Positions 53,431 to 62,064 of a stretch of 64,000 nucleotides of DNA are shown one piece after another. Under the pieces are notes generated by a model, which had not been told where the DNA came from, made no database searches, and saw nothing but the letters and a program-made list of their open reading frames with translations. The number at the start of each line of letters is the position of its first letter. Position 1 is the stretch's first letter. Source of the DNA: Bacteroidaceae bacterium (GTDB lineage Bacteria; Bacteroidota; Bacteroidia; Bacteroidales; Bacteroidaceae). The stretch spans positions 1 to 64,000 of the forward strand of contig JAFXNA010000003.1 in assembly GCA_017529865.1 (NCBI GenBank), given 5' to 3'. A program made the position numbers and the translations under genes.

Positions 53431-54057
53431 CTAATAAAACACATCAACAATTTTACGTTTCCACCAACTTTGTTTGTATGGCAATTTTTTATAAAAAGTA
53501 TAAACCTCACCATCGAGATACTTGTATTGTAGTAACCCCTTCGATTTGCTCCATATGAAGTACTCACAATTAGTTCCAGTTTCTTGTGTTATTGATGAAT
53601 TTGTATCATCCATCGTTATGGCATCATCATACACATCCCCTTTCACAACCACTCTTGATGTATCGCTTTCCAGAAACTTGTCATTAGAATACCTCCTATC
53701 AAACTGATTCACAATATTTACGATATTGTCAGATTCTTTGACGATGATTAGTTTACAGTCTATACGATTTCCGTTATGATATATGATGTTTATGTATTCT
53801 CCCTCAGCATAGAAAATGGAAAAACAATGTATCCCTAGTAATTCAGGAGAGTTATACAACCTCCGCGAAACAATCATTGTGTCCGTTCCCGTATCTGAAG
53901 AATAAAACACCATATCGCCATTCTGATAAGGCGCAAGCCATTCAAGGTCTTTCTTAGAGAATAAAAACACAGCATGCCATGTGGATATTTTCAATAGAAG
54001 AAAGACTCCTGTACACGATAAAAGCACAAGCAATACTATTACTATTTTTTTACGCAT
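53431..54057 (-). CDS. Membrane-anchored protein of unknown function
   Basis: 208 residues. One N-terminal hydrophobic segment (IVIVLLVLLSCTGVFLLLKI), then a soluble domain with many Tyr, Asp and Asn. Low GC. No family recognised. Confidence 0.65.
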   Translation of the reverse strand: MRKKIVIVLLVLLSCTGVFLLLKISTWHAVFLFSKKDLEWLAPYQNGDMVFYSSDTGTDTMIVSRRLYNSPELLGIHCFSIFYAEGEYINIIYHNGNRIDCKLIIVKESDNIVNIVNQFDRRYSNDKFLESDTSRVVVKGDVYDDAITMDDTNSSITQETGTNCEYFIWSKSKGLLQYKYLDGEVYTFYKKLPYKQSWWKRKIVDVFY

Positions 54058-54094
54058 ATATGATCATTTTTGATTCTTATACATTGTGTATATA

Positions 54095-54265
54095 CTATGA
54101 GCATCCATTTGGGGGGGTGGAATTATGAACACTAATGTGGCGCCCCCATGCACTAAAGCCTAAAGCATCCTGCCATTCTGTTACGGAATCCTGCCGATTC
54201 CCATTTTGGCAGGAAGCCATGAGTATGATGGCTGCTACTCCCACCAAGTGGCAGAGTTGCTCCAT
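54095..54265 (-). CDS. Small putative lipoprotein, possibly truncated
   Basis: 56 residues from the inner ATG. MEQLCHLVGVAAIILMASC is a plausible lipoprotein signal with Cys 19; the short remainder has no recognisable domain. Weak ribosome site. May be the head of a broken gene. Confidence 0.35.
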   Translation of the reverse strand: MEQLCHLVGVAAIILMASCQNGNRQDSVTEWQDALGFSAWGRHISVHNSTPPNGCS

Positions 54266-54318
54266 GTTCTTATGTGCCATAATCATGATTGCATGTTGCA
54301 TAGTTCTTGATATGTATT

Positions 54319-54972
54319 TTATTGTATCACTTTATTTTCTCGCATATGCCAATTGGGGCAACTGAATGTATTAGGTTTTTTCTCTAATCGACCATTAATT
54401 ATTTTGTGAGTTTGTACATACCGGTCGTATCTCCCTTCAAGTGTGACAGGCAGGTCTATCTGAAGGTCGCGACATTGTTGCTTCACCTCATTTTCATTCA
54501 TAGGACCATATAGCTCTGGCGCATATTTGTTGACAATATAGAATTGAGATAACTTGCTATCAAATACTTTTGCCTGTCCTTCGTAACTGAATTCACCCAA
54601 ATATGCTGAAACAATGGAATCATTGACAAGATAGGTTGAATCCAGAATCATGGAAGGTATCTTTGTTTCTAATATAAGCCACTTCTCCAGATTACCGACC
54701 CGTTGAATATAACCAACCATCCCTAACTTGTGCCCATTGTAGGTTCCTAATGACAATGTATCTGTCTCACCCGAAAAACGATGAAATAGCAACGTACAAG
54801 CCTGCACTGATGAATCGGTTTGAGTTCTATTGGTTTCATAAAACACCAATTCGCGACCATTTCCATATTCATAGTTCTCTTCAATGGTGAAACAACCATC
54901 ATGTGAATGTGTGCATGAATAACATCCTATTAATAATAGTGTTATCAGGGCACTGGATAATCTCTTTGTCAT
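54319..54972 (-). CDS. Lipoprotein of unknown function
   Basis: 217 residues. Lipobox in LLLIGCYSC; the mature part has an Asn/Asp-rich beta domain (LLFHRFSGETDTLSLGTY...). It lies 12 bp downstream of the ORF6N gene and may share its transcript. Confidence 0.65.
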   Translation of the reverse strand: MTKRLSSALITLLLIGCYSCTHSHDGCFTIEENYEYGNGRELVFYETNRTQTDSSVQACTLLFHRFSGETDTLSLGTYNGHKLGMVGYIQRVGNLEKWLILETKIPSMILDSTYLVNDSIVSAYLGEFSYEGQAKVFDSKLSQFYIVNKYAPELYGPMNENEVKQQCRDLQIDLPVTLEGRYDRYVQTHKIINGRLEKKPNTFSCPNWHMRENKVIQ

Positions 54973-54984
54973 ATTTGATAAGTT

Positions 54985-55563
54985 TTAATTGTTATTCTCT
55001 TCTTCTTGCACAAACCCAATCCTGCGTCGAGGCTTTGGTTCCTTGGGTTGCAACTCGGCGAGGGCAGTGCTGATGGCTTCAATCTGAGCGCGAGTGTCTT
55101 CATTAATCTCATTCTGATCATGCAGGATATCCTCGATGTCGAGTTTCAGGTCTTCGAAATCCTTACGTAACTGAGCAACGTCGGCAGCTGTCTGTGGCAG
55201 GGATGCAGCCATGTGGCGGAATTCAACGAAAGCACGCATGATTTCACGATTCACCTTGATGGCTACAGGAGACCTCAACACACTGCTAAGCATTGCAACA
55301 CCCAGTTCTGTAAAGGCAAAAGGAAGGTATTTAATATTATGACCTTGCTTTATGTTCATGGTGCCAATTTGGCATCTTGAAAGTTCATCGCGAGTGACCT
55401 CAAACATAAAGTCATCTCCTTCGAAGCGTTCAATGTTTCGACGAACCTGCCTTTTTAATTGCGATGTTTCAATCCCATAGGCTGCGGCCAAGTCAAAGTC
55501 CAGCATCACACGCTGCCCTCGAATCACATATATCTTGCTTTGTATAACCTGTAAGTCGTTCAT
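54985..55563 (-). CDS. ORF6N-domain DNA-binding protein
   Basis: 192 residues. The N-terminus IQSKIYVIRGQRVMLDFDLAAAYGIETSQLKRQVRRN and the KYLPFAFTELGVAMLSSVL motif are the ORF6N domain of phage-type (KilA-N related) regulators. A helical C-terminus follows. The last 27 codons recur as a fragment at 27165-27246. Probably a mobile-element-derived regulator; the target is unknown. Promoter 55590-55597. Confidence 0.87.
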   Translation of the reverse strand: MNDLQVIQSKIYVIRGQRVMLDFDLAAAYGIETSQLKRQVRRNIERFEGDDFMFEVTRDELSRCQIGTMNIKQGHNIKYLPFAFTELGVAMLSSVLRSPVAIKVNREIMRAFVEFRHMAASLPQTAADVAQLRKDFEDLKLDIEDILHDQNEINEDTRAQIEAISTALAELQPKEPKPRRRIGFVQEEENNN

Positions 55564-55589
55564 ATTGGTTATATAATTGGTATCACCTG

Positions 55590-55597
55590 CAAAGATA
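55590..55597 (-). promoter_or_regulatory. -7 box of the ORF6N gene
   Basis: TATCTTTG on the minus strand, 27 bp before the start, with a family B repeat (55605-55637) directly upstream. Confidence 0.65.
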
Positions 55598-55654
55598 ACT
55601 AAATTAATTCATAATTCATAATGTACAATTCATAATTATTGAAAAAAACTAGTA

Positions 55655-55713
55655 TTTTCTGTTCAAAATACTCCGTTTTGCTGTATGTGCCTATTATAAG
55701 TAAAGGTTATAGG
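55655..55713. repeat. 59-bp direct repeat, left copy
   Basis: Identical to 57220-57278. Together they bound a 1.5-kb segment with the kinase-like gene. Confidence 0.9.
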
Positions 55714-55816
55714 TTATGGGTTATAGGTTATTGAGGTTAATAGGTTAGTTGCTTTGTGGGTTAACAAAAAACCTCGCGAGCTGAAAGGCCTTATAGAGAG
55801 ATAAATATTAACAGCT

Positions 55817-55973
55817 GAAGCGTTTCAGCGTTTCAGGCGTTTCAAGGGGAAAAAGGGTATTACACTTTCTTTATTATAACGTATAACTATATAATTATCA
55901 ATAAGTTATATATAAATAATATAGTTTGCACACCCCATATACCCCCTACTGAAACTCTGAAACGCGAAACGCT
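55817..55973. repeat. GAAACGC inverted repeat around an AT-rich core
   Basis: AGCGTTTCAGCGTTTCAGG (55819-55837) faces CTGAAACTCTGAAACGCG (55949-55966). The core is almost pure A/T. The plan resembles 746-893. The rest of 55714-56504 shows no gene I can support. Confidence 0.6.
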
Positions 55974-56254
55974 AGGCCGCTATACGATTAACGTAAATAA
56001 CTGATTATCAATGAGTTACGATATCAACAAACCTATTTCCTCTAAGAGGCAAACGCTCGAAAAGGGACAGAACACACCAAAATCCTGCTCTTTTAGGCAT
56101 CAAATGAAACACAAAAAACCTCGTTCCGATGTTTTTCCCTATACTTTGCGCACATATCACCGCGCAAAGAATTTCAGTCTCCTGACCTCATTTGGAAGGA
56201 ATTATGTGGCATAATGGCTAATCTGATGCAGAAAGTGGGGTAATAAGGGTCACA

Positions 56255-56311
56255 ATAACCCAGCCTTATGCAACAATAACTCTTGGTTATTCGGCGATAA
56301 GGGCGGATTAT
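56255..56311. repeat. Helically phased ATAA/TTAT array, second locus
   Basis: ATAA 56255, TTAT 56266, ATAA 56276, TTAT 56287, ATAA 56297, TTAT 56308: steps 11, 10, 11, 10, 11. The whole forms nested inverted repeats (CAATAA/TTATTG, CCTTAT/ATAAGG, AATAAC/GTTATT). Confidence 0.65.
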
Positions 56312-56504
56312 TGAAATTTACTAGAAATGGAAACAAAGGGAAACGGCGTTTACTTCTTTTAGGCTAAATGCGGAACGTTTGAGCGTAGAATACGATGAGT
56401 ATTTACGTTAAATACACCTGCCAAGTGGGTACAAAGAATCCTCGCGAGCTTCACAGTCAACAAGGAATCCTATTGCTTTTTGTTCTTGTAATGAATTTAT
56501 GCCT

Positions 56505-57146
56505 TTATTCTTTTACCTTAATTTCCGCATCTATGATGAAAATATCACCGTCCTTATCTCTAAGGACATTCCTAGGAACCAAATCCCAAACCACATACTC
56601 GTCATTTGCGTAGCAGCCATCGTCATTCTGCTTTATGAAGCCAATGGCAGCCATATAGGTTTCAATCTCAATGGCTGTTGCAGGCACGGCATCTTTTATT
56701 AATCGCTGCTGAAGAACGGGCATGATGGTTCGTCCGTCAAATCCAGTAAAGGCACGTAAGGTGTATGCTGTATCATAGAACAGATTATTATGCCACGACA
56801 CTCGGGTAAGCAATCGGAGGATACTGCCACTATTCAAAAGATTGTTTACCTTATAGATAATATCATTAGAAACGTATGTGTCGTTTTCATTGCCACTTGG
56901 ACCAGGAACGCCCAATTCGAAAACGTCACTCATAGATAGCCACATGCCATTTTCTTTGGCATATTGCTCAGCCACGTGTTGTTCTATCTCCAGATGGTTT
57001 ACATCGTCTTGGCCATCTCGAAGTTGCGCTTCATATAGTTGGCAGCGTCGACGGAGTTCATCGGCGATTTCATGGATTCTGCGATTTTCTGCAGTTTCCT
57101 CTCCACTGCCTCTTTGTGAAACTGATTGAGATATGTCATAATCCAT
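56505..57146 (-). CDS. Atypical protein-kinase-like protein (polyvalent-protein type)
   Basis: 213 residues. A charged helical N-terminus (1-65), then a short kinase-like core: a glycine-rich GVPGPSG (79-85), a lysine K99 in DIIYKV, a catalytic-loop-like VWDLVPRN (D188, N193) and a metal-binding D206 in FIIDAE. This pattern is known from kinase modules inside polyvalent proteins of phages and conjugative elements, but free-standing here. No signal peptide. Promoter TATCTTTG (57157-57164). Placed between 59-bp direct repeats, suggesting a mobile origin. Confidence 0.65.
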   Translation of the reverse strand: MDYDISQSVSQRGSGEETAENRRIHEIADELRRRCQLYEAQLRDGQDDVNHLEIEQHVAEQYAKENGMWLSMSDVFELGVPGPSGNENDTYVSNDIIYKVNNLLNSGSILRLLTRVSWHNNLFYDTAYTLRAFTGFDGRTIMPVLQQRLIKDAVPATAIEIETYMAAIGFIKQNDDGCYANDEYVVWDLVPRNVLRDKDGDIFIIDAEIKVKE

Positions 57147-57156
57147 TTTTTTTGCA

Positions 57157-57164
57157 AAGATAAT
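57157..57164 (-). promoter_or_regulatory. -7 box of the kinase-like gene
   Basis: TATCTTTG on the minus strand, 11 bp before the start codon, implying a very short leader. Confidence 0.55.
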
Positions 57165-57219
57165 AAAAAAAGTTTACGGCTTACAGCTTACCGCTTAAAA
57201 AATTGAAAAAATTCAATGT

Positions 57220-57278
57220 TTTTCTGTTCAAAATACTCCGTTTTGCTGTATGTGCCTATTATAAGTAAAGGTTATAGG
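57220..57278. repeat. 59-bp direct repeat, right copy
   Basis: Perfect match to 55655-55713; ends in GTAAAGGTTATAGG. Confidence 0.9.
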
Positions 57279-57330
57279 AATTTAGCTTAGTAGCTTAATA
57301 GCTTATTTGGTTAGTAGGTGGGTTCACTAG

Positions 57331-57390
57331 TGTCCCCTAGGGGAAACATTTGTTACCCCTAGGGGCTGCAAGTGCTACCCCTAGGAGGTG
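57331..57390. repeat. Three CCCCTAGGGG palindromes at exact 22-bp spacing
   Basis: Palindromes at 57334-57343 and 57356-57365 and a near-match at 57378-57385 (CCCCTAGG). The centres are 22 bp apart. The first two carry GGGGAAA and GGGGCTGCAA after them, as in the TTAA version at 540-581. Confidence 0.65.
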
Positions 57391-57482
57391 GGAAAATAGT
57401 AAATAAGAGTATGTGGTGCTCTTATTTTTTGTATCTTTTGCTAAAAATAGTAAATAGAAAATGGTTAAATGCGAATTATTTC

Positions 57483-57490
57483 GTATATTT
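57483..57490 (+). promoter_or_regulatory. -7 box of tsaB
   Basis: TATATTTG followed by CAGCG, 22 bp before ATG 57512. Confidence 0.65.
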
Positions 57491-57511
57491 GCAGCGTAAA
57501 AGAGAAAACGC

Positions 57512-58210
57512 ATGTCTTGCATCCTACATATCGACACATCGACCGATGCCTGTTCTGTGGCCGTGAGCCAGGACGGAGCAGTCATCTTTCATGAAGAAGA
57601 ACTGGAAGGACCTGCCCATGCTCAGGTGATTGGCGGCATGGTGGACGAGGCTATCTCGTTTACTGACAGCCACGCTATCCCGTTCGACGCTGTGGCGGTC
57701 AGTTCGGGGCCTGGCAGCTATACCGGTCTGCGCATCGGAGCCAGCATCGCAAAGGGTATCTGCTATGGGCGGAACCTGAAGTTGATTTCCATCCCGACGC
57801 TCGAGCTTCTATGCGTTCCTGTGTTGTTGGGTCATGAACTTGAGGACGATGCCCTGCTCTGCCCCATGATTGACGCAAGGAGGATGGAGGTATATACCGC
57901 TCTCTACACCCGAGCCTTGAAGCCCGTAATAGAAACCGAGGCGAAAGTGATTGACCCCGATTCGTTCCGCGAACAGTTGGATCAACACCCCGTCTATTTC
58001 CTTGGTAATGGTGCAAAGAAATGCAAGGACATCATTATCCATCCCAATGCGCGGTTCATCGATGGCATCCAGCCCCTCGCCAAGTGGATGGGTCCCTTAG
58101 CAGAGAAGCGCCACGCCAATGGGCAATTCCAAGATGTCGCCTACTTCGAACCATTTTATCTCAAAGAGTTCATTGCCAAGAAGAGCAAGGACCTCTTGAG
58201 GGAAATGTAA
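57512..58210 (+). CDS. tsaB: tRNA threonylcarbamoyladenosine synthesis protein TsaB
   Basis: 232 residues. LHIDTSTDACSVA and VSSGPGSYTGLRIGASIAKGI are the ASKHA-fold signatures. TsaB partners TsaD and TsaE to make the t6A modification at position 37 of ANN-decoding tRNAs. Essential housekeeping gene. Followed by the hairpin array and then DUF4290. Confidence 0.93.
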   Translation: MSCILHIDTSTDACSVAVSQDGAVIFHEEELEGPAHAQVIGGMVDEAISFTDSHAIPFDAVAVSSGPGSYTGLRIGASIAKGICYGRNLKLISIPTLELLCVPVLLGHELEDDALLCPMIDARRMEVYTALYTRALKPVIETEAKVIDPDSFREQLDQHPVYFLGNGAKKCKDIIIHPNARFIDGIQPLAKWMGPLAEKRHANGQFQDVAYFEPFYLKEFIAKKSKDLLREM

Positions 58211-58234
58211 TAATTAAAAAATGATAAAATGTAA

Positions 58235-58440
58235 AAATGGGAAGTTAAAGAGGAAGTAAAAAAGGAAGTAAAGCCTGCAAGCAGGCAGGAAGTTAAGCAC
58301 TTCGTGCAGGACAATAGACTGCTGATGATTCGACTTGCAAAGTAATGTCCACAAGCAACGCTTGTTAACTCCCATGGGCTAAGCCCATTAACTCCATGCC
58401 GCAAGGCATAACTCCCACAAGCATAAGCTTGTTAACTCCA
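58235..58440. repeat. Array of different hairpins with a constant linker
   Basis: Hairpins GCCTGC/GCAGGC, GCAC/GTGC, ACAAGC/GCTTGT, ATGGGC/GCCCAT, ATGCC/GGCAT and ACAAGC/GCTTGT, each with a 2-4 nt loop. Right-hand ones are joined by TTAACTCC(C); left-hand ones by the reverse-oriented GGAAGTTAA. Located between tsaB and DUF4290. Confidence 0.75.
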
Positions 58441-58472
58441 ACTTCAGAAAATTAAATATAAAAAAAATATAA

Positions 58473-59084
58473 ATGGACTATAACACGCAAAGAGAGAAAC
58501 TGAAACTCACTGAATATGGACGCTGCATCCAGGAAATGGTGAATTACGCCATGAGCCTTAACGACCGCAAGGAACGCCAGCGCTGCGCCTACACCATTAT
58601 CGACCTGATGGCCAACATGCAGTCGTTTACCGGCAACGCCGAAGACTTCTACCAGAAACTCTGGAACCATCTGGCCTACATTTCCGACTACAAACTCGAC
58701 ATCGACTACCCCGTCGAGATACAACATATCGACAAGCAGGAGACCCATCGCGACACGGTTCCCTACCCCCAAAAGCGCATTGCACGCCGCCACTATGGAG
58801 CCATCATCGAACAGCTCACCAAACAGCTCACAGAGATGGAACCAGGTCCAGAACGCGACGAACTGACTCGGCTTGTTGCCAATCAAATGAAACTGGCACT
58901 TGCCAAGTGGAATAGCAATGCTCTCGACGATGAGAAAATCCTCAGTGACCTTGCCGAGTACACCAACGGAAAGATTTCACTCCTTCCATCCGAAATTAAT
59001 CTCATGAGCGACAAGGAAGCTATTGCCAGCATTCAGCAGAACGAGGGCAGCAAAAGCAGCAATAAAAAGAAAAAGAAGAAGTAA
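58473..59084 (+). CDS. DUF4290-family protein
   Basis: 203 residues. MDYNTQREKLKLTEYGRCIQ and YGRCIQEMVNYAM mark the Bacteroidota-specific DUF4290 family; a lysine-rich tail ends the protein. Helical, cytoplasmic, unknown role. The next ATG (murA) follows its stop directly, so they are co-translated. Confidence 0.88.
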   Translation: MDYNTQREKLKLTEYGRCIQEMVNYAMSLNDRKERQRCAYTIIDLMANMQSFTGNAEDFYQKLWNHLAYISDYKLDIDYPVEIQHIDKQETHRDTVPYPQKRIARRHYGAIIEQLTKQLTEMEPGPERDELTRLVANQMKLALAKWNSNALDDEKILSDLAEYTNGKISLLPSEINLMSDKEAIASIQQNEGSKSSNKKKKKK

Positions 59085-60392
59085 ATGGCAACATTCATCA
59101 TAGAAGGAGGACATACACTCAATGGTGAAATCACCCCACAAGGTGCCAAGAACGAAGCACTCGAAGTAATCTGTGCCACCCTGCTCACCAGCGAGCCTGT
59201 CACCATCAAAAATCTCCCCAACATACTCGATGTCAATAACCTCATCAGCCTCATGGAGCAGATGGGGGTTAATGTACGTTGTAGGGGTAGCCACACTTGG
59301 ACTTTCCAATCACGCGATCTGAACATGGACTACCTGCAAAGCGATGAGTTCATCAATCGCTGCGCATCACTCCGTGGTTCGGTCCTCTTGCTCGGTCCGC
59401 TGCTTGCACGATACCACAAAGCATGTGTGGCAAAACCCGGAGGTGACAAGATAGGCCGACGCCGACTCGACACTCACTTCCAAGGTATCAGCGAACTTGG
59501 TGCAGAGTTCACATACAACCAGCAACGTGGCATCTACGACATCTATGCCGACCATCTGCAAGGCAAATACATGCTCCTGGACGAAGCATCGGTGACCGGT
59601 ACAGCCAACATCATTATGGCTGCAGCATTGGCCGAAGGGACGACCCAGATATACAACGCTGCCTGCGAACCCTACATTCAGCAACTGTGCAAGATGCTGA
59701 ACCGCATGGGTGCAAAGATCAGCGGCATCGCATCGAACCTGCTCACCATCGAAGGCGTGAAAGAACTGCATGGAACAGAGCACACCGTGCTGCCCGACAT
59801 GATTGAAGTTGGTTCGTTCATCGGTATGGCAGCTATGACGGGTGGCGATGTCACCATCAAGAACGTATCGTACGAGAACCTCGGCATCATACCCGATGTA
59901 TTCGGCCGAATGGGTATCACCATCGAACGTAAAGGCGACGACATCCATATCCCCAGCCACGAAAGCTACGAGGTGGGCTCGTTCATCGACGGAAGCATCA
60001 TGACCTTCTCCGATGCCCCTTGGCCAGGACTCACACCAGACTTGTTGAGTGTGCTCCTCGTGGTAGCAACACAGGCGAAAGGATCTGTGCTCATTCATCA
60101 GAAGATGTTCGAAAGCCGTCTGTTCTTCGTCGATAAACTCATCGACATGGGTGCACAAATAATCCTCTGCGATCCCCACCGTGCTGTTGTCGTAGGTCAC
60201 GACCATCGCTTCAAGCTGAAAGGCTCGCGCATGTCGTCACCAGATATCCGTGCGGGCATCGCAATGCTCATCGCAGCCATGAGTGCAGAAGGAGTGAGCC
60301 GCATCAGCAACATCGAGCAGATTGACCGCGGATACGAAGACATCGAAGCCCGACTCAATGCCCTCGGTGCAAACATCAGAAGAGAGGACTAG
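59085..60392 (+). CDS. murA: UDP-N-acetylglucosamine 1-carboxyvinyltransferase
   Basis: 435 residues. GHTLNGEITPQGAKNEAL and the EPSP-synthase-type repeats are clear. It transfers enolpyruvate to UDP-GlcNAc, the first committed step of peptidoglycan synthesis. The active-site loop reads KPGGDKIGRRRLDTH, with Asp at 121 where most MurA have the fosfomycin-reactive cysteine. Part of the murA-rimM-dxr-rseP run. Confidence 0.94.
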   Translation: MATFIIEGGHTLNGEITPQGAKNEALEVICATLLTSEPVTIKNLPNILDVNNLISLMEQMGVNVRCRGSHTWTFQSRDLNMDYLQSDEFINRCASLRGSVLLLGPLLARYHKACVAKPGGDKIGRRRLDTHFQGISELGAEFTYNQQRGIYDIYADHLQGKYMLLDEASVTGTANIIMAAALAEGTTQIYNAACEPYIQQLCKMLNRMGAKISGIASNLLTIEGVKELHGTEHTVLPDMIEVGSFIGMAAMTGGDVTIKNVSYENLGIIPDVFGRMGITIERKGDDIHIPSHESYEVGSFIDGSIMTFSDAPWPGLTPDLLSVLLVVATQAKGSVLIHQKMFESRLFFVDKLIDMGAQIILCDPHRAVVVGHDHRFKLKGSRMSSPDIRAGIAMLIAAMSAEGVSRISNIEQIDRGYEDIEARLNALGANIRRED

Positions 60393-60394
60393 GA

Positions 60395-60913
60395 ATGATA
60401 AAGAAAGAGGACACATACCCTATCGGACGCATCACCAAAGCCCACGGATTGAAAGGCGAAGTGGTGTTCAACTTCGAGGACGACATCTTCGACCGCGTGG
60501 AATGTCCCTACCTCATCTGTGAGGTCGATGGCATACTGGTCCCTTTCTTCATGGAGGAATACCGCTTCAAGACGGACGCCTCAGCACTCGTGAAATTCGA
60601 GGACATCGACTCAGCCGACCAAGCCCAACAGCTCGTTGGCAGCGAAGTGTACTTCGAAAACAAATACGTCGAAGAAGGTGATGCAGAGGAGGTGTCGCTC
60701 AACTACTTCATCGGCTTTACCATCAATGATACCGACGGGCAGACAATCGGTACAATCAGAGGGATTGACGACCAAACGGAGAACTGGCTGTTCCAAGTTG
60801 AGACACCAACCGGCAATGTCCTCATCCCTGCCCACGAAGACTTCATTACAGATATCAACCATAAAGACAAAACCATAGAGATGAACCTTCCCGAAGGTTT
60901 GTTAGACTTATGA
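60395..60913 (+). CDS. rimM: Ribosome maturation factor RimM
   Basis: 172 residues. YPIGRITKAHGLKGEVVFNF starts the N-terminal domain; a PRC-barrel follows (NYFIGFTINDTDGQTIGTIRGI) and ends IEMNLPEGLLDL. It helps 30S head assembly. It starts 2 bp after murA and overlaps dxr by 4 bp. Confidence 0.95.
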   Translation: MIKKEDTYPIGRITKAHGLKGEVVFNFEDDIFDRVECPYLICEVDGILVPFFMEEYRFKTDASALVKFEDIDSADQAQQLVGSEVYFENKYVEEGDAEEVSLNYFIGFTINDTDGQTIGTIRGIDDQTENWLFQVETPTGNVLIPAHEDFITDINHKDKTIEMNLPEGLLDL

Positions 60914-62058
60914 ACGAAAAGAAACGAATAGCAATATTGGGGTCAACCGGTTCGATCGGCACACAAGCCCTGGAGGTGATTGAAGAACAGAACCACCTCT
61001 ACGAAGCCTATGTGTTGACGGCCAACAACAGCGCCGACCTGCTGATTGAGCAAGCACGCAAGTACAATCCGGCAGCAGTGGTTATCGCCAACGACCTCCA
61101 TTACGATAAAGTCAAAGATGCTCTGGCCGACCTGCCGATTAAAGTGTATGCAGGAGCCGATGCCCTCTGCCAAGTGGTGCAGGACGAAAATGTAGACATC
61201 GTCCTCGCATCGATGGTCGGATTCGCAGGCTTACGTCCTACTATTAGTGCCATTCAGGCAGGAAAGATGATTGCACTGGCCAACAAGGAAACCCTTGTGG
61301 TAGCAGGCGAACTCATCAATCGTCTGACCCGAGAGTATCAAGTGCCTTTGCTACCAGTCGATAGTGAACACTCAGCCATCTTCCAATGTTTGGAACACGG
61401 TAACCGCATCGAGAAGATTCTCTTGACCTGCAGCGGCGGTCCGTTCCGTAAACTCTCTGCCCAAGAATTGGCCACTGTTACCAAAGCCCACGCCTTGGCA
61501 CATCCCACATGGAACATGGGCGCCAAGATTACCATCGACTCTGCAACCCTGATGAACAAAGGATTCGAAGTGATTGAAGCCAAGTGGCTCTTTGGCGTTC
61601 GTCCTGAGCAAATCCAGGTGGTGGTACACCCACAATCGGTCATCCATTCGATGGTACAATTCGAAGACGGAGCCGTGAAAGCCCAACTCGGTGTACCCGA
61701 CATGCGTCTGCCCATCCAGTATGCCTTCAGCTATCCAAAGCGACTGAAAGCATCGTTCGACCGTGTGGACTTCTTCAAGATGAAAGATCTTACCTTCGAA
61801 CAGCCCGATACCGATCGTTTCCGTTGCCTCGCATTGGCCTATGAAGCGTTGGACAAAGGCGGCAATATGCCATGTATCGTGAATGCGGCGAACGAAATCG
61901 CGAACCGCGCCTTCATCGAGGACAAGATTACGTTCCACAGAATCAGCGAAATCATTGAGCAGTCGATGAATCACATGACTTTCTCTACCGATTCATCACT
62001 CGACACATATTTATTAACAGATAAAGAAACACGCGAATACGCAAAAACTCTATTGTAA
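60910..62058 (+). CDS. dxr: 1-deoxy-D-xylulose 5-phosphate reductoisomerase
   Basis: 382 residues. ILGSTGSIGTQALEVI (NADPH site), PVDSEHSAIFQCL and the metal-binding TIDSATLMNKGFEVIEA. Second step of the MEP isoprenoid pathway. Overlaps the rimM stop (ATGA). Confidence 0.95.
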   Translation: MNEKKRIAILGSTGSIGTQALEVIEEQNHLYEAYVLTANNSADLLIEQARKYNPAAVVIANDLHYDKVKDALADLPIKVYAGADALCQVVQDENVDIVLASMVGFAGLRPTISAIQAGKMIALANKETLVVAGELINRLTREYQVPLLPVDSEHSAIFQCLEHGNRIEKILLTCSGGPFRKLSAQELATVTKAHALAHPTWNMGAKITIDSATLMNKGFEVIEAKWLFGVRPEQIQVVVHPQSVIHSMVQFEDGAVKAQLGVPDMRLPIQYAFSYPKRLKASFDRVDFFKMKDLTFEQPDTDRFRCLALAYEALDKGGNMPCIVNAANEIANRAFIEDKITFHRISEIIEQSMNHMTFSTDSSLDTYLLTDKETREYAKTLL

Positions 62059-62064
62059 ACACCC

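Noticed and set aside
56011..56214. 67-codon ORF in the repeat-bounded segment
   Set aside because: No ribosome site, low-complexity composition and no recognisable fold.
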